From contig JADFRV010000030.1 in assembly GCA_022561095.1 (NCBI GenBank), forward strand, positions 1-17,030: a DNA stretch of 17,030 nt, read 5' to 3'. Source of the stretch: Chloroflexota bacterium. GTDB lineage: Bacteria > Chloroflexota > Dehalococcoidia > SM23-28-2 > RBG-16-64-32. The notes under the pieces are model-generated. The model searched no databases, was not told the origin of the DNA, and was given only the letters and a program-made list of their open reading frames with translations. Shown piece by piece: positions 1 through 5,197 of this stretch. A program made the position numbers and the translations under genes. Each line of letters begins with the position of its first letter. Positions within the stretch are counted from its first letter, which is position 1.

Positions 1-255
1 AGCACGTCGACGCCAACGTCGACGGCGACGGCCACGCCGACACCGGCCGCGACGGCGACGGCCGTCCCCACGGACACGCCGACTTCCACCGCCACGCCAA
101 CGATCGTAGCTCAGGCTCCGGCGGGCTTGCCGCCCACAGGGTCGGGTCTGCAGACAGGCTCCGGATTCCCCTGGACCGCCGCGGCCGCCGCGCTGGTGGC
201 CGGTGGTTTGGCTCTGGTGACGGGCGGCGTCGTGCTCTGGAAGCGCGCTCGCTAG
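1..255 (+). CDS. C-terminal fragment of an LPxTG-type surface protein
   Basis: The frame is open from the first base of the window and ends at TAG 253-255, giving the last 84 residues of a larger protein. Residues 1-34 are a low-complexity Thr/Pro/Ala stalk. LPPTG lies at 43-47, followed by a short Gly/Ser linker, a hydrophobic helix at about 57-80 and a basic end (KRAR). This order is the classic sortase sorting signal: cleavage between Thr and Gly, then covalent attachment to the cell envelope. The stalk composition is typical of wall-spanning linkers. The functional domain lies outside the window, so the role is unknown. No sortase gene is present here. A TolB-like lipoprotein gene follows after 21 bp, so the two may be co-transcribed. 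The sorting signal is seen in the sequence; sortase processing is inferred. Confidence 0.8.
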   Translation, partial: STSTPTSTATATPTPAATATAVPTDTPTSTATPTIVAQAPAGLPPTGSGLQTGSGFPWTAAAAALVAGGLALVTGGVVLWKRAR

Positions 256-276
256 CGGCGAATGTCGTAGGCGGCG

Positions 277-1215
277 ATGGTGCGCGCCGACGGTCGCAAT
301 CGAGTCCACCTCGGGCTCGTCGCAGTCGCCGCCTTGCTTGTGCTGGCGGCGCTCGCCTGCGGCGGCGGTGGGGAGGAGGGGCTGCAGCTGGTCTTCTACT
401 CCGACCGTGACGGCGACGACGATATCTACATCATGGATGCCGACGGGAGCGGCGTGCGGCAGCTCACGGACGAGCCGGGCCGCGACTACGAGGCGGACAG
501 TAGCCCCGATGGACGGACTCTGGTGTTCGCCTCCGAGCGGGCGGGCGAGGATGGCGCGCAGCTCTTCCTGATGGCGATAGACGGCTCCGACGTCCGCCGG
601 CTGACGTTAAGCGGCGGAGAGAGCGGTCAGGTGACGGACGACTACGCCCACTGGTCACCGGACGGGGGGAGCATCGTCTTTCAGCGCACTACGAGCCCGG
701 AAGGGGGAAGCCCGGACGCCGATATCTGGCTCATCGATGTCGAGACGGGGGAGGAGAGGCAGGTGACGGGCACTCCGGAGGACTGGGACAGCACGCCCAG
801 CTTCGCCGCCGACGGGAAGAGCGTGCTGTTCGAGAGCAACCGGGGGGGCGGCTTCAGCGTCCAGCGGCTGAATCTGGAGACGATGGAGGTGGTGGCGCTG
901 ACGAGTGGCGAAGGGACGGATGCGGAGGCGAAGGAGTCACCGGACGGGAAACTAGTCGCGTTCGCATCGACGCGTGACGGCGGTTTCAATGTGTACGTGA
1001 TGGACGCCGACGGCGGCAACGTGCGCCGGCTCACCGATAGCGAGGCCGACGACCGCTGTCCGCAGTGGTCGCCGGACGGGAAGATGCTCTCGTTCTACTC
1101 GGAGCGAGACGGCGATCGCGAGATCTACGTGATGAACGCGGACGGGAGCGAGCAGCGGCGTCTGACGGACAGCCCCGGCAACGATGAAGTGGCTGACTGG
1201 GTGGCGGCGCCCTAG
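277..1215 (+). CDS. TolB-like six-bladed beta-propeller lipoprotein
   Basis: This 312-residue protein has an N-terminal basic stretch and a hydrophobic segment (12-27) ending at Cys28 in the context AALAC. That is a relaxed lipobox, so secretion and lipid anchoring outside the membrane are likely. The rest consists of about six PD40/TolB-type repeats. Each has a 'SPDG..(I/V)xF' strand, seen near 76-84, 127-135, 178-185, 221-229 and 265-273, followed by 'xIYxMDADGS..RxLT' strands (for example 49-64, 239-253, 283-297). Such propellers are usually non-enzymatic binding scaffolds. This is not necessarily functional TolB, because a Tol-Pal system belongs to diderm cells and the N-terminal TolB domain is absent. 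The start at ATG 277 keeps the complete signal peptide, but the ribosome site is weak. The stop lies one base from the stop of the convergent amidase gene. Confidence 0.85.
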   Translation: MVRADGRNRVHLGLVAVAALLVLAALACGGGGEEGLQLVFYSDRDGDDDIYIMDADGSGVRQLTDEPGRDYEADSSPDGRTLVFASERAGEDGAQLFLMAIDGSDVRRLTLSGGESGQVTDDYAHWSPDGGSIVFQRTTSPEGGSPDADIWLIDVETGEERQVTGTPEDWDSTPSFAADGKSVLFESNRGGGFSVQRLNLETMEVVALTSGEGTDAEAKESPDGKLVAFASTRDGGFNVYVMDADGGNVRRLTDSEADDRCPQWSPDGKMLSFYSERDGDREIYVMNADGSEQRRLTDSPGNDEVADWVAAP

Positions 1216-1216
1216 G

Positions 1217-2656
1217 CTAAGCCGATACCGCCGTCGCGGAGACGGGCGGGCGTCGGTCGGCCCAGGGGCGGGCCTGCTCGAGCTGGGCAGCGAGGCGGAA
1301 GAGCGTCGCCTCGTCGCCGAAGCGGCCGACGAAGTGGGCGCCGATGGGGAGGCCGTCGTCGTTCCAGTACAGGGGTAGGGAGATGGCGGGCTGGCCGGTG
1401 ACGTTGCAGATGGGGGTGAAGGGGATGAAGGGGACGGCGCGCAGGAACCCCAGGAGGGGGTTCTCCGGGGTGTCGAAGCTGCCCAGGGGCAGCGGCGGCT
1501 CGCCGAGGGTGGGGGTGAGCCAGACGTCGTGATCGACGAAGAAGCGGGCGATATCACGGCTCAGCCGGTGGAGATCCTGGATGCCCAGGACGTAGTCGGA
1601 GGCTTTCTGCAGACGGCCGAGCTGGTAGAGGCCCCAGGTAAAGGGCTCGAAGTGCTCAGGCGCGGGGGTGCGGCCGAGGCGACGGGCCCAGCCGTCGATG
1701 GTGGCGGCGGCCCCCGAACCGGCGATGACGCTGATGACGGCCTGGGTGAGTTGCTCCGGGGGGATGGTCAGGGAGGCCTCCACGACGTCGTGGCCGAGGT
1801 CGGCGCAGAGGGCGGCGGCGTCCTTCACTGCCGCCACGCAGTCTGGGTGCAGGGGTGTGCCGGTGAGGGTCTGGGTGGTGAAGGCGATACGCAGCTTTCC
1901 GGGATCGGCGCCGACCTCCTTGAGGAAGGGGCGCTCTGGGGGCGGCGCCCAGTAGGGGTCGCCCAGATCGGGGCCGGAGGTGGCGTCCAGAAGAGCGGCG
2001 CTATCCCGCACGGAGCGGGTGAGGGCGTGCTCGACTACGAGCCCGTTCAAGAGGTCTCCTACCTCTGGGCCGAGGGGGTTGCGGGCGCGGGTGGGCTTTA
2101 GGCCGAACAGGCCGCAGCAGGAGGCGGGGATGCGGATGGAGCCACCGCCGTCGCCGCCGTGGGCCATGGGGACGATGCCGGCGGCCACGGCGGCAGCGGA
2201 GCCGCCGCTGGAGCCGCCGGGGGTGCGGGCGGTGTCCCAGGGGTTCTGGGTGGGGCCGAATAGGCGGGGCTCGGTGGTGGGGAGGAGGCCGAACTCCGGG
2301 GCGTTGGTCTTTCCGAGAATGATGAGACCGGCGCGCTTGTAGCGGGCGACGAGCTCCGAGTCGTGGTCTGACACGTAATCGCTCAAGAAGCTCGAGCCTT
2401 CGGCCATGCGGACGCCGGCGTACTCGGCCCCTAGGTCTTTGAGGAGGAAGGGGACGCCGGTGAAGGGGCCGTCCGGCAGCGGGCCGGAGGCGGCCTTGCG
2501 CGCCTCGTCGTACATTGGGGTGATGACGGCGTTGAGCGCGGGGTTGAGGCGCTCGATGCGCTCGATGGCGGCGTCGACGAGCTCGATGGGCTTGACCTGC
2601 TTGCGCCGGACGAGGTCTGCCTGGGCGGTGGCGTCGAGTAGGGCGATGTCGTTCAT
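1217..2656 (-). CDS. amidase signature family enzyme (AtzF/GatA/FAAH-like)
   Basis: The 479-residue protein belongs to the amidase signature family, which hydrolyses C-N amide bonds with a Ser-cisSer-Lys triad. Lys73 lies in VPFLLKDLG. Ser149 lies in the GGSSGGS motif, and the likely nucleophile Ser173 lies in GDGGGSIRIPAS. The 24-residue spacing of the two serines equals that of fatty acid amide hydrolase. ATG 2656 is chosen because AGGAGG (2662-2667) lies 5 nt upstream and the N-terminus MNDIALLDATAQADL is typical of the family. The open frame continues upstream, but that part reads through the structured leader and looks non-coding. The gatC and gatB genes are not in the window, so a GatA role in Gln-tRNA amidation is less likely than a stand-alone amidase. 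The substrate is unknown. The leader suggests control by the divergent CRP-like protein and possibly by an RNA structure. Confidence 0.9.
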   Translation of the reverse strand: MNDIALLDATAQADLVRRKQVKPIELVDAAIERIERLNPALNAVITPMYDEARKAASGPLPDGPFTGVPFLLKDLGAEYAGVRMAEGSSFLSDYVSDHDSELVARYKRAGLIILGKTNAPEFGLLPTTEPRLFGPTQNPWDTARTPGGSSGGSAAAVAAGIVPMAHGGDGGGSIRIPASCCGLFGLKPTRARNPLGPEVGDLLNGLVVEHALTRSVRDSAALLDATSGPDLGDPYWAPPPERPFLKEVGADPGKLRIAFTTQTLTGTPLHPDCVAAVKDAAALCADLGHDVVEASLTIPPEQLTQAVISVIAGSGAAATIDGWARRLGRTPAPEHFEPFTWGLYQLGRLQKASDYVLGIQDLHRLSRDIARFFVDHDVWLTPTLGEPPLPLGSFDTPENPLLGFLRAVPFIPFTPICNVTGQPAISLPLYWNDDGLPIGAHFVGRFGDEATLFRLAAQLEQARPWADRRPPVSATAVSA

Positions 2657-2681
2657 GGGGGCCTCCTGGTGGGTTCGGTGG

Positions 2682-2703
2682 CTGGCCCCGCCTAGGGTGC
2701 CAG
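2682..2703 (-). other. short hairpin in the amidase leader
   Basis: CTGGC (2699-2703 read on the minus strand) can pair with GCCAG (2682-2686), enclosing a 12-nt loop that contains CCTAGG. It sits between the larger three-way structure and the Shine-Dalgarno sequence of the amidase gene. A 5-bp stem alone is weak evidence, but as part of a heavily structured leader it could be an expression platform. No T-tract follows it, so it is not a standard terminator. Confidence 0.3.
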
Positions 2704-2722
2704 ATTGGGACGGCGCGGTCAA

Positions 2723-2828
2723 GGGCGTCCTCCGTCTCCCCAGACCGACCAGGGACCCCGAGCTAGTCGGGGGTTCCCAGGCGGGAGGGTGTGCCTGCCT
2801 GATCGGCCGGGGCAGCGGGAGGACGCCC
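2723..2828 (-). ncRNA. candidate structured leader RNA with three-way junction
   Basis: Read on the minus strand, the segment opens with GGGCGTCCTCC (2828-2818) and closes with GGAGGACGCCC (2733-2723), a perfect 11-bp stem. Inside, CCCC (2812-2809) pairs with GGGG (2741-2738). GGCCGATCAGG (2808-2798) then pairs with CCTGGTCGGTC (2753-2743) over 11 positions, two of them G-U. Two further stems fill the interior: CAGGC/GCCTG (2797-2793 with 2782-2778) and a stem built on CCCC..GA/TC..GGGG (2773-2756). The two wobble pairs would be A-C mismatches on the plus strand, which favours a minus-strand transcript. The element ends 66 nt before the amidase ATG. It matches no riboswitch class I can recognise. 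A cis-regulatory RNA or a palindromic repeat are both possible; covariation has not been tested. Confidence 0.45.
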
Positions 2829-2831
2829 CAC

Positions 2832-2861
2832 TTGACATCTGATCGGCTGAGCACCGATCAT
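2832..2861 (+). promoter_or_regulatory. possible promoter for the crp-like gene
   Basis: TTGACA (2832-2837) matches the -35 consensus in full. It is followed 18 bp later by GATCAT (2856-2861), which matches 4 of 6 positions of TATAAT. Transcription would start near 2868, about 80 nt before the regulator's ATG. The TGTGA-N6-TCACA site would then lie downstream of the start, a position suited to autorepression. A second -10-like CATACT lies at 2877-2882. The -35 is strong and the -10 assignment is uncertain. Confidence 0.45.
2840..2860. repeat. inverted repeat between divergent promoters
   Basis: TGATCGG (2840-2846) and CCGATCA (2854-2860) are perfect 7-bp inverted arms around a 7-nt spacer. 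The repeat overlaps the spacer and -10 of the rightward promoter candidate. It also lies just inside the predicted start of the leftward amidase transcript, where it would form a 5'-terminal hairpin. It could be an operator or an mRNA-stabilising structure; the sequence alone does not decide. Confidence 0.4.
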
Positions 2862-2870
2862 CTGTGCGCG

Positions 2871-2876
2871 ATGATA
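2871..2876 (-). promoter_or_regulatory. -10 hexamer of a class II CRP-type promoter toward the amidase
   Basis: On the minus strand 2876-2871 reads TATCAT, 5 of 6 matches to TATAAT. A start about 7 bases downstream, near 2864, places the centre of the TGTGA-N6-TCACA palindrome (2905.5) at about -41.5. This is the spacing of class II CRP-activated promoters. No -35 hexamer is seen at the expected place, as expected for such promoters. The resulting leader of about 208 nt contains the structured RNA described above. The promoter is inferred from geometry only. Confidence 0.5.
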
Positions 2877-2897
2877 CATACTGCGGAGCAGCGGCGC

Positions 2898-2913
2898 TGT
2901 GATCCAGGTCACA
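2898..2913. promoter_or_regulatory. CRP-type binding site TGTGA-N6-TCACA
   Basis: The 16-bp sequence TGTGATCCAGGTCACA has both consensus half-sites, TGTGA and TCACA, at the correct 6-bp spacing. It lies 38 bp upstream of a gene for a Crp/Fnr-family protein. That protein's recognition helix keeps the R-E-x-V-x-R residues which in E. coli CRP contact this half-site. The site is therefore very likely bound by the product of the adjacent gene. Confidence 0.8.
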
Positions 2914-2950
2914 GTTTCGGCATGAGGCGCGAAATCTCTGAGGGGGCGGC

Positions 2951-3646
2951 ATGACCCGGGCGGGCGATCTCCTGCGGCGGGTGCCGTTTCTGGCGGCGCT
3001 GACGTTGCCGGAGAGGCGGGCGCTGGCGGCGGCGGCCAATCGTCGCCGCTTCGGTCGCGGCGAGGCGATCTTCCACAAGGACGAACGGGGAGAGTCGTTG
3101 TTCATCATCGAGGAGGGCTCGGTTCGCATCTACCTGCCCAGCCCGCAGGGGGCGGACCTGACGCTGGCCGTGTTGGGCGCGGGCGACTTCTTCGGGGAGA
3201 TGGCGCTTCTGGACGGCGGGCCGCGCTCGGCCAGCGCCACGGCGCTGCGGGAGACGGCGACGCTGGTCCTGGGCCGGGCGGACTTCACCGCCGTCCTCCA
3301 ATCGCGGCCGCAATCAGCGATGGCGGTGCTGGCGGCGGTGGCGCAGCGTCTGCGGGAGGCGGACGAGATGGCAGGCGACCTGGCGTTCCTGGATGTGGGC
3401 GGGCGTGTGGCGAAGAAGCTGCTGGAGCTGGCGGCCGCTCACGGCGTGCAGCGGCCGGAGGGGACGCTGCTGGAGTTGCCCCTGACCCAGGAGGGGCTGG
3501 CGAACATGGTGGGGGTGACGCGGGAGAGCGTGAACCGGCACCTGTCGACGCTGCGACGGCTGGGCGTCATCGCCCGCGAGGGGCGTCGCTTCCTGATACG
3601 AGACCCGGACGGGCTGCGGCGGTACATCCGGTATTCGCGCAAATAG
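2951..3646 (+). CDS. Crp/Fnr-family cyclic-nucleotide-type transcription regulator
   Basis: The 231-residue protein has the full Crp architecture. The N-terminal cyclic-nucleotide-binding barrel (about 8-125) contains the phosphate-binding cassette GEMALLDGGPRSASA at 82-96. The Glu and Arg-Ser that bind cAMP in CRP are present (E83, R92, S93). A long dimerisation helix (about 120-160) follows, then a winged helix-turn-helix (about 178-220). The recognition helix reads VTRESVNRHLSTLRR, with R191, E192 and R196 in the positions of CRP R180, E181 and R185. No N-terminal cysteine cluster is seen, so it is not a classical Fnr. A small-ligand, probably cAMP, response is inferred. ATG 2951 follows a G-rich GAGGGGGCGG tract. 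A consensus CRP site upstream suggests autoregulation and control of the divergent amidase gene. Confidence 0.92.
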   Translation: MTRAGDLLRRVPFLAALTLPERRALAAAANRRRFGRGEAIFHKDERGESLFIIEEGSVRIYLPSPQGADLTLAVLGAGDFFGEMALLDGGPRSASATALRETATLVLGRADFTAVLQSRPQSAMAVLAAVAQRLREADEMAGDLAFLDVGGRVAKKLLELAAAHGVQRPEGTLLELPLTQEGLANMVGVTRESVNRHLSTLRRLGVIAREGRRFLIRDPDGLRRYIRYSRK

Positions 3647-3704
3647 GTACGGCGATCATGGTGAGCTCGCCGTGGGTGGCGAATGGCAGGGCAGAGGTCC
3701 TGCA

Positions 3705-3764
3705 GCTACATCCGGTTTTGGAGGCCTGAAGCCTGCCTGCCGGTAGGCAGGGCCTCCGCTACAT
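3705..3764. repeat. palindromic intergenic repeat with GCTACAT borders
   Basis: GCTACAT occurs at 3705-3711 and again in the same orientation at 3758-3764. Between them lies a nested palindrome: GGAGGC (3720-3725) with GCCTCC (3752-3757), and CCTGCCT (3732-3738) with AGGCAGG (3745-3751). The whole looks like one 53-bp unit of a dispersed G+C-rich repeat. It lies between the crp-like gene and the stop of the isomerase-like gene, which converge, so the hairpin may also help end transcription. No T-tract follows. Confidence 0.6.
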
Positions 3765-3777
3765 GCTGCGCGAGTTC

Positions 3778-4731
3778 CTAGATGACCTCGCGTTCCCGCA
3801 GGAAGGGGATGGCGGCGGCGACGGCCTCCTCCGGCTGTTTCTGGTTGATCTCGAAGACGCGAGGGGCGTCCGGGGGCAGGCCGCGGGCGATGTAGGACCA
3901 GTCGACGTCGCCGAGGCCGGGGGCGCGGTGGTCTGCGAGGCCGTCGACGTCGTGGACGTGGGCACCGAGGCAGCGGTCGCCCAGCTCGTCCAGCCAGCGG
4001 TGCTTGGGGGTGAGGCCCAGCCTGTCCAGCACCTCCACATGGCCGACGTCCAGCCAGAAGCCAGCGACGCTGGGCGGGTAGCCTTCTAGGAGCGCCGGCA
4101 TTTCGTCCAGGGCGGGGAACTCATGGTAGTGGAAGCGGTTCTCGAGGCCTATGGCGATATCCTTGGCGGCGGCGTGCTCGGCGATCTGGGCCAGGGAGCG
4201 GCGAGCCTGGGGGAGGTTTCGAACAGCGCCTTCCAGACGCTGAACGTGGGCCTGGCGGCGCAGGTCATCCACCTCATCGCCGTCGCGGACGCCGGAGTCG
4301 AACAGGCGGCGCAGTTGACGTTCGCTGTCGAACATCCGGCTCTTGCCCTCGGTCTCGATACCGCCCAGGTGGACGACGACGTAGCGGGCGCCGGCGCGGA
4401 CGGCGTGGTCGATGGTGGTGCAGGCGAGACGGACGGCCTGGCCGCGCTCCTCATCGTCCAGGGCGGCGAGGTTTAGAGCGTCCGACCAGCGGCCGTTGCC
4501 GTCTTTCACGCGAGGGGTGGGCGAGTGAAGGGAGACGACGGAGACGTGATCGGAGGCGAGCAGCTCCTCGACGCCTTCGGGGGGGATCACGTAGTTGATC
4601 TCCACGGCGGGGTAGCCGAGCCGGGAGGCGGCCTCCGCGAACTGCGTCATGGAGTCTCGGTTGTGGTGGGGGAAGCGGCCCTGCGACCACATGGTGGAGA
4701 GGGCGTGGATAGGGGGCTGGCCTGGAGTCAC
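3778..4731 (-). CDS. TIM-barrel sugar-phosphate isomerase/epimerase-like protein
   Basis: The 317-residue protein fits the xylose isomerase-like TIM-barrel superfamily, which includes sugar epimerases and endonuclease IV. Strand-end motifs follow in order: ALSTMWSQG (10-18), AVEI (42-45), VVSLHSP (65-71), VVVHLGG (118-124), IGLENRF (194-200), FWLDVGHVE (225-233), GAHVHDVDG (256-264) and VFEINQ (292-297). Probable divalent-metal ligands are Glu197, Asp228, His231, His258 or His260, and Glu294. This supports an active metal-dependent enzyme; the substrate cannot be named. The start is GTG 4731, which keeps the first beta strand intact; the ribosome site is poor. The gene follows the small membrane protein gene after 9 bp and is probably co-transcribed with it. 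Confidence 0.82.
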   Translation of the reverse strand: MTPGQPPIHALSTMWSQGRFPHHNRDSMTQFAEAASRLGYPAVEINYVIPPEGVEELLASDHVSVVSLHSPTPRVKDGNGRWSDALNLAALDDEERGQAVRLACTTIDHAVRAGARYVVVHLGGIETEGKSRMFDSERQLRRLFDSGVRDGDEVDDLRRQAHVQRLEGAVRNLPQARRSLAQIAEHAAAKDIAIGLENRFHYHEFPALDEMPALLEGYPPSVAGFWLDVGHVEVLDRLGLTPKHRWLDELGDRCLGAHVHDVDGLADHRAPGLGDVDWSYIARGLPPDAPRVFEINQKQPEEAVAAAIPFLREREVI

Positions 4732-4740
4732 GGTTCGAGT

Positions 4741-5025
4741 CTAGCGGATGCTGAGGCGACGGGCCAGCACAACGCCCGCCACAGTCGCCAGGACTCCGCC
4801 CGCGAAGGCGGTGCCGATCGACACCAGGAAGCCGGTCAGGTCGCGGGCACCGAGGAGGGGGACGAGGACGCCGGCGAGGCTGGAGGCGGCGACAGCCAGG
4901 GGCAGGGCCGGCAGTACGTGGCGGCCGCGGCGTATGACGGCGGCGAGCGACCAGGGCAGGAATCCCAGGAACCCCCAGAGGGCGAAGAAGAGGAGAACGA
5001 AGATGAGGCGGGCTTCGAAGGTCAT
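4741..5025 (-). CDS. small three-helix membrane protein of unknown function
   Basis: The 94-residue product has about three hydrophobic segments, near residues 7-30, 38-59 and 64-88, separated by short basic or charged turns (IRRGR at 31-35, ARD at 60-62, ARR at 88-90). I do not recognise the family. It looks like an integral membrane protein with a basic C-terminus. ATG 5025 has no strong ribosome site. A TTGACT hexamer lies just upstream without a convincing -10 partner. The stop is 9 bp before the GTG of the isomerase-like gene on the same strand, which supports co-transcription. Codon use resembles its neighbours, so I think it is real. Confidence 0.6.
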   Translation of the reverse strand: MTFEARLIFVLLFFALWGFLGFLPWSLAAVIRRGRHVLPALPLAVAASSLAGVLVPLLGARDLTGFLVSIGTAFAGGVLATVAGVVLARRLSIR

Positions 5026-5104
5026 GGGGATAGGGTCGGGCGTGAAGGGGTAGCAGTCAAGGGGGCGGAGGCTAACCGGCGTTTAGTCATGGGCGATAGG
5101 AGGT

Positions 5105-5133
5105 TTGACACGAGGCAGGGCGGGACGTAGCAT
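5105..5133 (+). promoter_or_regulatory. sigma-70-type promoter of the hydrolase gene
   Basis: TTGACA (5105-5110) is followed after exactly 17 bp by TAGCAT (5128-5133), which matches 4 of 6 positions of TATAAT. A start near 5140 would give a leader of about 58 nt before GTG 5198. This argues against the in-frame TTG at 5105 being a start codon, because that TTG is part of the -35 hexamer. Confidence 0.6.
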
Positions 5134-5145
5134 ATCGTGCGCCCG

Positions 5146-5184
5146 TTGCCCTCGAAGGGGCAAGGGGTTCAACAGCTTCGAGGG
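5146..5184 (+). promoter_or_regulatory. two mutually exclusive hairpins in the hydrolase leader
   Basis: Hairpin A pairs TTGCCC (5146-5151) with GGGCAA (5158-5163). Hairpin B pairs CCCTCGAAG (5149-5157) with CTTCGAGGG (5176-5184), a perfect 9-bp stem. They share CCC (5149-5151), so both cannot form together. The right arm of B covers part of the GGGAG ribosome site (5182-5186), so B would hide the site and A would release it. The pairing is seen directly; a regulatory role is inferred. Confidence 0.35.
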
Positions 5185-5197
5185 AGAGTGTGATCAA

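Noticed and set aside
1..130. Tandem ACG-rich DNA at the window start as a repeat array or CRISPR
   Set aside because: It is codon-level low complexity of a Thr/Pro/Ala stalk in an open frame, with no fixed repeat and spacer lengths.
277..1215. Calling the propeller protein TolB of a Tol-Pal system
   Set aside because: The N-terminal TolB domain is missing, no tol or pal genes are nearby, and the sorting signal next door suggests a monoderm cell.
1529..2101. A 190-residue plus-strand open frame opposite the amidase
   Set aside because: It mirrors the amidase coding strand and has no family motif or ribosome site.
2657..2854. Amidase with a 66-residue longer N-terminus
   Set aside because: The upstream frame reads through the inverted-repeat leader. 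ATG 2656 has AGGAGG at ideal spacing and a family-typical start.
3650..3672. CGGCGA/TCGCCG inverted repeat just after the crp-like gene as a terminator
   Set aside because: The stem has only 6 bp with an 11-nt loop and no T-tract, so it is too weak to call.
5105..5197. TTG 5105 as start of the alpha/beta hydrolase
   Set aside because: The TTG is part of a TTGACA -35 hexamer with a -10 at 17 bp, and the AGGAGG before it leaves only one base of spacing.
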